Below are positions 10,016 through 20,849 of a stretch of DNA of 64,000 nucleotides, one piece after another. Numbering within the stretch: position 1 is the first letter of the stretch; each line of letters opens with the position of its first letter. This DNA is from Chiridota heheva (Eukaryota; Echinodermata; Holothuroidea; Apodida; Chiridotidae): positions 275,001 to 339,000 of the forward strand of contig JAIGNY010002236.1 in the NCBI GenBank assembly GCA_020152595.1, written 5' to 3'. Under the pieces are notes generated by a model, which made no database searches, had not been told where the DNA came from, and was given only the letters and a program-made list of their open reading frames with translations. Made by a program: the position numbers and the translations under genes.

Positions 10016-10700
10016 CAGTCAAAAAATTTAAAGTCTCAATAACATTCTGTCTGTACTAGGTTTAGAAAAATGGAAGTTTCATTTCAAAGAATTTGTTTCT
10101 ACTTGAAACTAACAAAAACCTGTCAATAAAAGCAGATCGATGAACAACTAATAACATTTATGAAAACAGATTGCATGTTGTATTTGCATTTCATACAGTA
10201 GTGTACAGCCCATAGCAAATTGAAACGCAAGCATTGCATCAGCATCATGCAAGCAAAGAGTAAGCATTGCATAGGCATTATGGAAACATCATGTAAGCAA
10301 AATATAAGCATTATGTAAGTATTATTGCAAGCATCATGCAAGCAACAAGTACAAATGCTTGCATAGAAAGATAAAAACAAATTAATAGAAAATGCTTACA
10401 AAATGCTTGCATTGGACAATTTATTATGCTACAACTCTGAAAGTAAAGACTATCAACAGAATGCCATACCACAGTACAGTAAACCAGAGAATGCTGAACT
10501 CCCAATGACTGTTGTCTAACAGCGAATGAAGCCAATTTGTATGTATTGACAAAAGTCATCAAAATTATGATTTTTTCCATTGACTCCAATAATAACGAAT
10601 TACAAAAGTCACTTTACTTAAAAAACTGTCGCTTCAATTTTTTTTCTGTTTTAAATATGATATGTTAATCTGCCAAAAATTCAAGTTTTCGTGTTAGGAC
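10016..10700. other. Non-coding, with degenerate ATGCAAGCA motifs
   Basis: Between about 10220 and 10345 the motifs AAGCATTGCAT, ATCATGCAAGCA and AAGCATTATGTAAG recur irregularly. No gene recognised. Confidence 0.45.
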
Positions 10701-10778
10701 AATATATTATATTCTTATCATATTCATATTATATTCATATTATATTCATATTATAATCATATTATATTCATATTATAG
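10701..10778. repeat. AT-rich short tandem repeat
   Basis: About six repeats of an 11-12 bp unit, ATATTATATTC, with minor interruptions. Confidence 0.85.
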
Positions 10779-10786
10779 TACCTAAT

Positions 10787-11017
10787 AGCTTCTATTTTCA
10801 AAATGGAATTGTATTGTCAAAATAGACTAAAATAAATTTAACATTACCATTAGACTCCTTTTTGGTACTTATTAAACTGTGTACCAGAATAGCAAGCAAA
10901 AATGTTGTTTTTATTCTGGTACAGAGTTTGTTAAGTACCAAAAAGGAGTATAATGGTTATTGAAGGCTTTATTCCAGTCCATTTTAATAATAGAAATCCA
11001 TTTTAAAAATAGAAGCT
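10787..11017. repeat. Long hairpin (foldback) with ~104-bp arms
   Basis: The left arm, AGCTTCTATTTT...ACTCCTTTTTGGTACTTA.TAAACTGTGTACCAGAAT (10787-10890), is the reverse complement of the right arm (10913-11017) with about 85-90% matching by eye. The unpaired loop is only about 22 nt (10891-10912). The inner 45 bp are the best conserved. There is no coding capacity, so it is either a MITE-like foldback or an inverted duplication. Confidence 0.85.
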
Positions 11018-11231
11018 GAAAGTCCTCTAGAATACCAAAAGTTACATACAGTAACATGTTTGGAATATAAAAAGAATAAAGCCACATACTGTACAGTTTA
11101 AAAAAAAGAAAATCACTTTTATCGTTCGTTATCATCTCAGTCCATGGGGGAAATCATGATTTGGGTGCCATGTTGGCTTCACTCGGGATTGCACTCAGCA
11201 TTCTTCGTCATATTTAATGCATTCAATGTAT

Positions 11232-11424
11232 CAAGCACCCCTACTCAAGCGCCCTACCCAAGCACCCCTACCCAGGTGCCCCTACTCAAGCGCCTCTACC
11301 CAAGCACCCCTACCCAAGCGCCCCTACTCAAGCGCCCCTACTCAAGCGCCCCTATTTAAACACCCCTACTCAAGCGCCCCTACTCAAGCGCTCCTACTCA
11401 AGCGCCCCTACTCAAACGCCCATC
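11232..11424. repeat. 14-bp minisatellite, ~13 copies
   Basis: Tandem CCCCTACTCAAGCG with variants (ACCCAAGCA, TTTAAACA). Since 14 is not a multiple of three, every frame reads the same cyclic peptide (PLLKRPYSSAPTQA), which explains overlapping open frames here. Not a gene. Confidence 0.93.
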
Positions 11425-11429
11425 CACTA

Positions 11430-11860
11430 TTTTTAAAGTAAAATTTAATTCATTTAATTAATTTAAAGATTTAAAATATGTTTTGCTACATTATTTGGTT
11501 ATTTTGCATCTCACGATGTTTTTGTAATAGATACTGTGGGGCTAGTATATACAGTAACTATACAGTTTGAATAGCATGCCATACGCAGTTAGGAGAATAG
11601 CGCTTATTAGGAAGGAAGCATGGGCCCAAAAAATAGTGCAATTCTATTTTTGTAAGCGCCCGGTGCTTAATACCTCGAATACGGTAATTCTATGACTAGT
11701 ACCAGAAAATCAGATATCAGATTGAACAATCCCCAGTGGAGTAAAGGATTTCAAATTGATGATTTCAAAACATTTCAAGTTTGTGCCGCTGCATTGATCA
11801 TTATTATTATAAGAATAGTAAATCATCATCATTGCCACAACCGGGGTCCAGAGGCTTAAG
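11430..11860. other. AT-rich non-coding stretch
   Basis: No gene or clear repeat recognised. Confidence 0.45.
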
Positions 11861-12105
11861 AAGCGGGAGGCAAGCTAAAATGATCAGATATTTTGGTAAC
11901 ATTTTCCAAAAATTGGAAAACATTTCCCGAAAACTGGCCAAAAATTCCTGAAAATGATGGAAATTGAAGGGGATTTTTGATCAGCAGCAACTTTTGATGG
12001 AAACTCAATTTGCCAGTGCAGTTTTTTCCACTTGTCACTGGGAAAATATTGGGGAGTCTTTATTCCCCTAAGAGGTGATCCTTCCTACGCCACTACTGGG
12101 GTCTT
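11861..12105. repeat. Dispersed AAATTTTC-rich repeat, short copy
   Basis: An interior of degenerate TTTCC/GGAAA steps (CATTTCCCGAAAACTGGCC and so on) ends in GGGGAGTCTTTATTCCCC and CTTCCTACGCCACTACTGG. The same plan, with a CTTCCTACGCC-type end, is seen at 28400-28730. Similar interiors lie at 41080-41660 and 60080-60545. Confidence 0.5.
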
Positions 12106-12238
12106 GGGACCCATTAGAAACATGGCATATGAGGTTTTGGGCATAATTACACAAAGATTAAACAGAGGTTTTGATCATAGTTAAATTATGTTAAATTAAG
12201 CCATTAGGCTCTATAGGCCGGTGCTTATCCCCGGTTTT

Positions 12239-12447
12239 CATGGCACAAGCAGATGAGAGTACATGACTCCCAGACGGTATGCCAGTCCATTGCAGATTAA
12301 ATCCCCAGTAGTGCTGGTACCCAGTTTATAGCTGAGTGGACAAGTAGAGTAAAGTGCCTCCTGAAGGACACAATGCAGCGCTTGTGGCAGGAATCGAACC
12401 CACGTACCATTTCGCATACGAGCATGACTCCTTAACCACTGCGCCAC
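12239..12447 (-). mobile_element. tRNA-derived SINE
   Basis: On the minus strand the sequence starts GTGGCGCAGTGGTTAAGGAG with a Pol III A box (TGGCGCAGTGG, 12446-12436) and has a B box (GGTTCGATTCC, 12400-12390) 46 nt further on, the spacing of a tRNA. It continues with TGTCCTTCAGGAGGCACTTTAC and TAAACTGGGTACCAGCAC, a body of the kind seen in deuterostome SINEs that carry a 'GGCACTTTAC' core. The full element is about 209 bp and ends near GTGCCATG. The open frame through it is incidental. Confidence 0.85.
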
Positions 12448-12449
12448 AT

Positions 12450-13190
12450 CTAAAATGTCCATCATACCCTCCTTCAAAAGTTAGGAGAAAACAAGTCTAA
12501 TGATAATGTCACATATATACACTCTTTTAATATACCACAACAGGGATACTCTTCTATAACAGTATCCCTGACCACAAGCACACTACAAAACAGTTAAGTG
12601 TACCAAGGTCTATGGAACAACTTTCAACAGAAGTAAACATTTAAATACTTAATGCTGTGTGTGCGGTAAACATAGCATCACTGGAGGCAAATAGTATGCA
12701 GGAGATTTATCCTCCTAAGAAGGTTCTGGACTACAAGTGAAACTTATATAGTGTTTGTGAATTAACATGATATGCTTGGTAAGAAAGTGGTTTATACACA
12801 CACAAAGCCAGTGTGACATACTTCATAGTGTAACACACCCAGTGATGTAGAGCTAAATCTTTAGCTAGGGGGATTTCTTCATCTATGTATAAAGTTATCA
12901 ACATGCAGCAATGCAATGCTACTTCCCCCCCCCCCCTCCCCCTGGCTCCCCCACCCCCAAAAAGTGAATCTGATGGGAAGGGCCTCAGTGTGAAACTTGT
13001 TAAAGGGCACTGATTCACTTTGATCATGAACTAAACCCAAAATTTATTTGCTGTCAAAGAATTAAGAGGCTAAATTTTAGACACAATGTTTTAAACTCGA
13101 TTCAAATTGTTTGATTGGTTGAAATTTCAACCGATTGCTGCACAATTCGTTGGCCCTTATTTTACAGTATAAAACCCCAAGTTTGACTAC
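12450..13190. other. Non-coding, with a C-rich dispersed repeat
   Basis: No gene recognised. Around 12840-12970 a block starting CAGTGATGTAGAGCTAAATC and containing C runs resembles the other GTAGC-type dispersed repeats in the window. Confidence 0.4.
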
Positions 13191-13197
13191 GCTTGAA

Positions 13198-13266
13198 TAA
13201 GCCCAGTGGGTTAAGGTGATAGAATTCAGAATTTTTTCAAACCAATAGTTGTAGGTTAAAATCCAG
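13198..13266 (+). repeat. tRNA-like SINE head or tRNA pseudogene
   Basis: TAAGCCCAGTGGGTTAAGG (A-box-like, 13198-13216) and GGTTAAAATCC (B-box-like, 13254-13264) are spaced as in a tRNA gene. The acceptor stem does not pair and the B box departs from GGTTCRANNCC, so this is a decayed tRNA-related sequence and not a working tRNA gene. Confidence 0.4.
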
Positions 13267-13588
13267 CCAGAAGCATTTTTTCGAATTTTGCTTCTTTTTT
13301 CTTATCCGCTCATTGTAATTTTCATCTGGTGACTGTGATTGTTGTATTATCTTATTAATCTTCCACTTTCACTTTTTTCTTTCTAACAAATACATTGGAA
13401 AAACAAATTTCCTGTATATCTTTATAATGTTATGCACAACGGTTGATTTTTACACACACACAATACTATGTATGCACATGTACAAACAGACTGGGACCTC
13501 ATACATTCCAGAACCAGAAGTGAAGTAAAAGTTCTGCATCCCCCAATTTCACAGAGACCAATGATATATAAACTGACATGAGCCTCCT

Positions 13589-14446
13589 TTAACCCTTACT
13601 CTACCACGCAGCGCGTGGTTGTTCTTCAACCCCTCCCCCCAACATGATTTTTATATCTCCACCATCCAAACCTCTGATTTATCATTTTCAAGATTGTTTT
13701 AGAAGTAAGGATATCATTGGGTGATTTTATAGAGCCCTTCAACCCCTTCCCCAATCAGGGGCTAGATTTTTTTTTCGTGTGTATTGACCACAGGCACGTT
13801 ACCAGGGAAATTTTTCCTGCACATACAAACCATTTTTTTCCATGTTAGTAAGATAAAGTGGACAACTTTATAGCGTTGCGGGAGAAAAAGTTTTTAGGGA
13901 CTGGCTGATTTCACAGGTCTAGCTCATCAACGATTTTAAACATACTGTAGAGATGCCCGTGTACAACCATTAAATATACACAAGATACATTTTGTTCAAT
14001 AAAAAAATATTTTTTACAGCTGGTCTGACTGTTTGTCACTCTATATCGGTGACGGAACTTCGCACGTTTTCATTTAGATTATTATAAATAAGGGCCGTAA
14101 TTCTCAGCAATCAAGTGGGGGTGAGGGAGTAGGGGCGGGGGAGTAGGGGCAAAGGTCTCTAAACTCACCATTTTCCTTCATTAAAGCATCTTAATTTTTA
14201 AGACACAATGTGAATCAAATTTCGAGTTGACAGAACTTTTAAAAACTACATATTTAATCATTTCAAGTCCCAACTGAAAGTGTGGGTTAATGAAAGGTCA
14301 CTCTGTACTGAGAACTACGCCCTTTAGGCAAGGTTTGCAGTCCATCAACTGCCAAAATTTCATTTTGAAGCATAAGATTTTTCGGGGCCAAAGATGGGGC
14401 ACCCAAAATGGAGATAACATCGCCGCATGGTAGAGTAAGAGTTTAA
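13589..14446. mobile_element. piggyBac-like MITE with TTAA target sites
   Basis: The left end is TTAACCCTTACTCTACCACG (13589 on). The complement of the right end is TTAAACTCTTACTCTACCAT (14446 back). Both lie inside TTAA, and the terminal inverted repeats share TCTTACTCTACCA-GC-GCG over about 20 bp. TTAA target sites and a CCC terminus fit piggyBac elements. The 858-bp interior has no transposase frame, so it is non-autonomous. Confidence 0.8.
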
Positions 14447-14518
14447 CAAAAAACTTAGTACTGTGTACTGTAGTAGTGCCCTGGTTTAAACTCTGTATTG
14501 TATATTTAATCTAGCAGA

Positions 14519-15632
14519 GAGAATAGACATGATCTCAACTCAGGGGAAAAACAGGGGGCTAAAGAAGTCCGTCTGGAATGAGATTATCTCCCAACAAGAG
14601 TACGAACACACCAATCAAAAGAACACCCAAGATGGAAAGAGAATAGACATGACCTCACCTCAGGGGAAAGCAGGGGGCTATAGAAGTCTGTCTGGGATGA
14701 GATTATCTCCCAACAAGAGTACGAACACACACATCAAAAGAACACCCAAGATAGAGAGAGTATAGACATGATCTCACCTCAGGGGAAAGCAGGGGGCTAA
14801 AGAAGTCCGTCTGGAATGAGATTATTTTCCAACAAGAGTACAAACACACCAATCAAAAGAGAGAGAATAGACATGATCTCACCTCAGGGGAAAGCAGGGG
14901 GCTAAAGAAGTCCGTCTGGGATAAGATTATCTCCCAACAAGAGTACAAACACACCGATCAAATGAACACTTGAGATGGAGAGAGAATAGACATGATCTCA
15001 CCTCAGGGGAAAGCAGGGGGCTAAAGAAGTCCGTCTGGGATGAGATTATTTCCCAACAAGAGTACGAACGCACCAAACAAAAGAACACCCCAAGATGGGG
15101 AGAGAATAGACATGATCTCACCTCAGGGGAAAAGCAGGGGGCTAAAGAAGTCCGTCTGGGATGAGATCATCTCCCAACAAGAGTACGAACGCACCAAACA
15201 AAAGAACAAGTAAGATGAAGAGAGTGTAGACATGATCTCACCTCAGGGGAAAGCAGGGGGCAATAGAAGTCCGTCTGGGATGAGATTATTTCCCAACAAG
15301 AGTACGAACACACACATCAAAAGAACACCCAAGATGAAGAGAAAATAGACATGATCTCACCTCAGGAAAAAGCAGGGGGCTAATGAAGTCCGTCTGGGAT
15401 GAGATTATCTCCCAACAAGAGTACGATACCTCAGGGAAAGCAGGGGGCGAAAGAAGTCTGTCTGGGATGAGATTATTTCCCAACAAGATTACAAACGCAA
15501 CAATCAAAAGAACACTCAAGATGGAGAGAGTGTAGACATCATCTCACCTCAGGGGAAAACAGGGGGCTATAGAAGTCCTCTGGAATGAGATTATTTCCCA
15601 ACAAGAGTACGAACACATCAATCAAAAGATCA
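14519..15632. repeat. ~120-bp satellite, about ten units
   Basis: The phrase ATAGACATGATCTCACCTCA recurs (with changes) at 14523, 14643, 14762, 14867, 14986, 15106, 15226, 15345 and 15532, plus one shortened unit near 15425. The spacing is 119-120 bp except for two deleted units. Each unit also contains GGGGGCTAAAGAAGTCCGTC and TCCCAACAAGAGTACGAAC. Units differ by 5-10%. No coding function is supported. Confidence 0.93.
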
Positions 15633-16879
15633 TCCAAAAACTTATCTTTCTCATTCAATCAACGTAAAGTTTTCATCCCACAAATCTTAACATGATTTTC
15701 ATGAAATTTGTTGGTGCTCTCTTGATTTACTAGAAAAACAAATCCTGCCCACAAAAATTTTTGCCAATATACATTGTGCAAAAAAAACAGGCCAACTCAT
15801 ATTTGAAATGAATGAGTCTAAAGCGAAAGGAATATTAATGTGTTTCTCATAGTTTATTGGCTATGGAAACTTTTGTGAACAGGTGTGTGAAACCTGATCT
15901 GTTATAAATCTGGGTATTGTTTCCCAGGTACCTGCTTTTACTGATTACATGCTAGACCATTTGGAACGGATTCTTTAAAGAAATTCTTGTGGAAGCCTGC
16001 CTACGATGAGATTAAATAATTACATTAAAGAAAAACGTTCTTAACAAAAGACAGTCATTTATGCATTGTGAGTTTTGATTATAGAAATATTTTCCTTGTG
16101 AATGATTTGTAAACTTGACCTCTGTATGCATACTTTGCATGTAGTACTTTTTAATGTGCTTTGTCACTTTGGCTAAGAAAGTATACCATCAGCATGTATC
16201 TTATTGTTCAGTTACACATATTTGTGCAAGATTTTCAATATATGGCAAAACCAATAAGGTTCGAGGGAGTGCATTGAGGCGAAACTATGATGGAATACAG
16301 TATGTTCATAACTTGACGCACTGTGTGACTCATCATGAATGTTACTTAGCTCAACGACAACTATGTCGTTGAGGTTATAAATGGGACGATTCTGTTAACT
16401 TGTGTCGCCCATTTTTGCAATGTATTCTGGTCAGAGGTTTTTGGCCCTAAATTTGTGAAATTTGGCAGTATTGAAGAGCATGAAATTTTACACACAGGAT
16501 GTGTTCAGTTTTTCATTTACTGTTTGCATATCTGTAATAGAGCAATTTCATTTTCATCATTTTCACGAAAATCTGCAGTCAAAACTGGAAAATATGTGCT
16601 GATGCATAAATAATTACTGTCATGAACACTAAGAACTGTATGTAGCCAGGAATGCAGCTAAGCTATACGTACCAGTTCACAATTGTATTATGACACCACC
16701 ACACCTGATAAGAAATTGAGCGAACCAGCAAGTCTTCGTGCGTAAGATATTTGGTACCACCCTATTCGGGAATGGGCAATAAATAAAAGACACGCCAGGG
16801 GCATGTTGCCCTGAACAAAGGAAGGATTTATACGGATCAATGCTGAATGAGTTGCATTTGGTCCCATATACACTCGACA
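15633..16879. other. Non-coding stretch with a short hairpin
   Basis: No gene recognised. TCAACGACA-ACTA-TGTCGTTGA at 16351-16372 is a perfect 9-bp stem with a 4-nt loop. The segment 16630-16880 has overlapping minus-strand open frames of 61-67 codons without splice support. Confidence 0.4.
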
Positions 16880-17471
16880 TTAAAGGATTAGTTCAGTGGT
16901 CAAGCATGTTTTCCTTATTTGAAAGAGGACTTTAAAACAAACAAAATGGTAAAGAAAGCATTCAAAAATCTTATTCGTTAAGGAGATATTTAAGTTTAAA
17001 GTTTGGTATCATTTGTGTAGAAACGACTCAAATCAGACTACTTGTGATGTCATTATGATACATAGACTTTGAGGAATCTGAGCTTCCTCAAAGACTTTAT
17101 ATATTCTATCATATTTTGTCCTGCGATTTTGTGGCTTAAAAACCATGGGATATGTCAAAAACGTAGTAAAACTGAATTTAGGAAGGGCATTTTTAATATA
17201 CCACCTCAAGAAAGTTTGAGGAAAAAATATTTGAATTGTGAACAAATTAAATAAACTTTCTTTAAAATACATAAAGACTTTAAGGAATCTGAGGCAGTGA
17301 CATCACAACTAGTCTGATTTCAGTCGTTTCTACAGAAATGATACCAAACTTTCACCTTGAATATCCCCTTAACGGAATAAGATTTTTGAATGCTTTCTTC
17401 ACCATTTTGTTTCTTTTGAAGTCCTCTTTCATATAAGATGGACATGCTTAATCACTGAACCAATCCTTTAA
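16880..17471. mobile_element. Complete TTAA-flanked palindromic element, AGGATTAG family (592 bp)
   Basis: Bounded by TTAA on both sides. The left terminus is AGGATTAGTTCAGTGGTCAA and the right terminus is its complement. The arms continue inwards for roughly 200 bp through AACAAAATGGT, ATCTTATTC.GTTAAGGAGAT and ATCAGACTA.TTGTGATG, each present again in reverse complement. The centre (about 17100-17240) is also quasi-palindromic, so nearly the whole element can fold. It has no coding capacity. TTAA target duplication is characteristic of piggyBac-type insertion, though the AGG terminus is not the classical CCY; superfamily assignment is therefore inference. Confidence 0.85.
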
Positions 17472-17578
17472 GTTGTGGCGCCCCCCCTCTCCCCCCTCCC
17501 CGCCATATACTGTATATGATATACACTAATGTTGTTGGATGTAACATAGAACTAGTTGTGATGATTTTTGACGTGGGC

Positions 17579-17673
17579 CCGTCCTGCCCATCTGGGGTCT
17601 GTTCTGCCCCCCTGGGGGTCCGTTCTGCCCCCCTGGGGGTCCGTTCTGCCCCCTGGGGTCCGCCCTGCCCCTC
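17579..17673. repeat. Short GC-rich minisatellite
   Basis: About four units of CTGGGGGTCCGTTCTGCCCC (21-22 bp) with slight variation, ending in TCCGCCCTGCCCC. It follows a C-rich block at 17478-17500. Confidence 0.85.
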
Positions 17674-17679
17674 ATGAAA

Positions 17680-18388
17680 AAATAAAATCGTTTTTTTTTT
17701 TTTTAGAACTTAATCTTAATTAGCCTGATAAATATATACCTTACACAGATACAGAACACAGAATGATAGTAAGCAATTGTCCTGTTTGGCTCATGAATGG
17801 TCCTTATCAATCAAAATAGTTTCATTCTTAGATATGATTATAGCTAAAATCCCAGAGCTTCTTTACCATGGGATTGAGCTTTAAGGGGCCCCAGGACTCC
17901 ATTTCATGCCAATAAGACACAGCGATTCGCGCACGCATTTATGTGCCCCTCAACAAGTCTAGCACCCTGCCCCTTTTTAAATCAAGCTTGGGATCTGCCT
18001 GAGAAGCCAATCTTGGAAATACTGTATAGTATACAGTGAGGCCTATTAAACTCGATACTGGAAACATACAGAAAAGTTACAAAATTAGGAACAAATTCTC
18101 AACAATTTTTCTGAAATTGCTTGTCTAGAGAACCTTTTGACAACAAAACACTGTCACATTCAAAGCACCACATCATATAAACACTGAAATCTGTGTTGCA
18201 AAGCTACACACATGAAACTACACGCACACCTACACTGTATGCTACCTTTTGTGTTGATAATTCACTGCCCACGTTGACACAATCAGACAAAGTAAAATCC
18301 GAGCACAGACATTGAAAAGAACAACAAAGCTATATCGTATGCATATCCAGCTTAAAATCGACACAAAGGAAACCGTTCAAACACATAC
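17680..18388. other. Non-coding stretch
   Basis: Nothing recognised besides poly-T at about 17691-17704. Confidence 0.4.
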
Positions 18389-18422
18389 CTTTCGGACAGT
18401 CTTAGTCTTGAGTTTTCTATAT
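18389..18422 (-). CDS. Possible 34-nt micro-exon (unrecognised)
   Basis: The minus strand reads GTCGTCTCCACAG/A at the 5' side and CCGAAAG/GTATGTG at the 3' side, good acceptor and donor consensus. They enclose one base plus 11 codons of basic sequence (YRKLKTKTVRK). No flanking exons of matching phase were recognised, so chance is a serious alternative. Confidence 0.2.
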
Positions 18423-18762
18423 CTGTGGAGACGACCAATCACATCGAGACACAAAATCACAACAATAAACTTATACAATACCAAGAAATTATAAAACTAT
18501 AAATCCCCTCCAGTTCCCTCGCACAGATCAAGAACTGTACTTTATTATTTTTATCTTCAACTTTCTGGTGCAATTATTCGATTAGTGTCCCTAATCTAAT
18601 GGTGAAAGATTTCCTGGGAAGGGAAATGAAGGGTGCTGTATTTCCGGTGTTAGCGCTTTTCTGCATATATTGAAGCTCTGGGAGATGGACTTGTTGGTAG
18701 GTAAAGGAAAACAAGGAAGCATTGTGGGAGAGTTTTGTCTGAAACTGAAGTAGAAGAAGACT
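18423..18762. other. Non-coding stretch
   Basis: Nothing recognised. Confidence 0.4.
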
Positions 18763-19326
18763 TTAAAGGAATATTCCCATGAATTGTCATTTGTTCATTT
18801 ATGATAGACAAACATTTTAGAAACAAAGAGGTGAAAAACTATGTTACTATTTTATTCCGTTTAGAAGTTACAAAATTTTAAAGTATTTTTGAATTTGGAC
18901 AAAAGTGACTGATTGGCAACATATGTGATGTTCAACAAAACGTCTTTTGTATTTCTTTAAAAATGATTTGGATTTTTTTTGTATTATTGTAAATGTGATG
19001 TACACCAAGCAAAAGAAAAAAACCAAATGTTTTTCTGTTAATTATATATTCCACCCTATCTCTATAATGAATCAAAAATGTTGTTTAATATTGTAAAAAA
19101 GTGTGATAAAATTGATAAGAAATACATAAGAACTGTGCTGGAATTGCCTTGATGACATTACCAAGCTGAAGGACATATACTGTACAAGGTGTTCTAAGCT
19201 TATTTTTCTTCTCTTTAATTGCTATAACTTCTAAACGGAATAAGATTTCAACATTTCACTTTTGTTTTTCATAAATTTTCTCTATCATATATGAAGAAAA
19301 AAATATCCACAGGAATATTCCTTTAA
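18763..19326. mobile_element. TTAA-flanked palindromic element, AGGAATATTCC family
   Basis: Starts TTAAAGGAATATTCCCATGA (18763) and ends CACAGGAATATTCCTTTAA (19326). Internal phrases TTTGGACAAAAGTGACTGATT, GATGTACACCAAG and TATTCCACCCT.TCTC are shared with the complete copy at 48587-49184. Arms are complementary; no coding capacity. Confidence 0.85.
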
Positions 19327-19368
19327 AAGAAAAAAACGGTGCAGAAACTGCAATGTCTACACAGTACC

Positions 19369-20849
19369 TTGAAAGGAATATTCCCAAGGGTTTTTGTAAT
19401 ATTCCCAAGGGTTTTTGTAATATTCCCAAGGGTTTTTGTAATATTCCCAAAGGTTTTTGTAATATTCCTTAGGTTTTTGTAATATTCCATAGGGTTTTTG
19501 TAATATTCCCAAGGGCTTTTGCAATATTCCCATGGGTTTTTGTAATATTCCCAAGAGTTTTTGTGATATTCCCATGGCTTTTTGTGATATTCCCATGGGT
19601 TTTTGTAATATTCCCATGAATTTCTGTAATATTCCCAAGGGTTTTTGTAATATTCCCAAGGGTTTTTGTAATATTCCCATGGGTTTTTGTAATATTCCCA
19701 TGGGTTTTTGTAATATTCCCTAGAGTTGTTGTAATATTCCCATGGGTTTTTGTAATACTCTAATGGGTTTTGTAATATTCCCAAGGGTTTTGTAATAATC
19801 CCAAGGGTTTTTGTAATATTCCCCATGGGTTTTTGTAATATTCCCATGGGTTTTTGTAATATTCCCATGGGTTTTTGTAATATTCCCAAGAGTTGTTGTA
19901 ATATTCCCATGGGTTTTTGTAATACTCTCATGGGTTTTTGTAATATTCCCAAGGGTTTTTGTAATATTCCCAAGGGTTTTTGTAATATTCCCAAGGGTTT
20001 TTGTAATATTCCCAAGGGCTTTTGCAATACTCTCATGGGTTTTTGTAATATTCCCATGGCTTTTTGTGATATTCCCATGGGTTTTTGTAACATTCCCATG
20101 GGTTTCTGTAATATTCCCAAGGGTTTTTGTAATATTCCCAAGGGTTTTGTAATATTCCCATAGGTTTTTGTAATATTCCCATGGGTTTTTGTAATATTCC
20201 CATGGGTTTTGTAATATTCCCATGGGTTTTTGTAATATTCCCATGGGTTTTGTAATATTCCCATGGGTTTTTGTAATATTCCCATGGGTTTTTGTAATAT
20301 TCCCAAGGGTTTTTGTAATATTCCCAAGGGTTTTTGTAATATTCTCATGGTTTTTTGTAATATTCCCATGGGTTTGTTAGTAAAAATTTATTTGAAAGAG
20401 CTACTTTTAGAGCCAAGTTGGCACAAAAATCAGGTTGATATCATTTTCCGTTTAGGAGATATTGATTTTTTAAGGTTTCCCAATTGCATTTTAAACTTTT
20501 TGTACAGTATGATGAATTTGCATTTGATGATGTCATACAGACAATTCCATTGCAAATGTTTATGTATTCCTCTGAACGTTAATTAGTTGTTTCTGTATGA
20601 TTAAAAACAATTTTCCAAAAAACATTGAAGTAGGGTATATTTGGCAATGTATATAAATATAAATAATGTGTTGCTGTGATGTCATACTGAAACTTTTCCT
20701 ATTTGTTCATTAGCATTTTTGTGAACCTTTAAATTTGAATATCTCCTGGTAGAAATAACATATCAACATGATTTTTTGTACTATATTGTTTCTAAAAAAT
20801 TCTCTTTCTTATGAAAGGTTACGAAAACAACATGGGAATATTCCTTTAA
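19369..20849. mobile_element. AGGAATATTCC-family element with amplified left terminus
   Basis: The left end reads TTGAAAGGAATATTCCCAAG (TTAA decayed to TTGA) and the right end reads CATGGGAATATTCCTTTAA at 20849. Between them lies a one-kilobase 21-bp minisatellite whose unit is the terminal motif itself. It is followed by a divergent interior (20384-20830) with TGATGTCATAC and TTGAATATCTCC phrases typical of these elements. Confidence 0.7.
19376..20372. repeat. 21-bp minisatellite, ~47 copies
   Basis: The unit core is AATATTCCCATGGGTTTTTG followed by one T, with variants AAGGG, ATGGC and CTAGAG, and several 20-bp units lacking one T. The 21-bp length and lack of stops give long spurious frames on both strands (GILQKPM-type and NIPMGFC-type cyclic peptides). 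Confidence 0.96.

Noticed and set aside
19323..20369. 348-codon minus-strand frame (cyclic GILQKPM/YYKNPWE)
   Set aside because: A product of the 21-bp minisatellite within a mobile element; it changes frame at every short unit and has no promoter or splice support.
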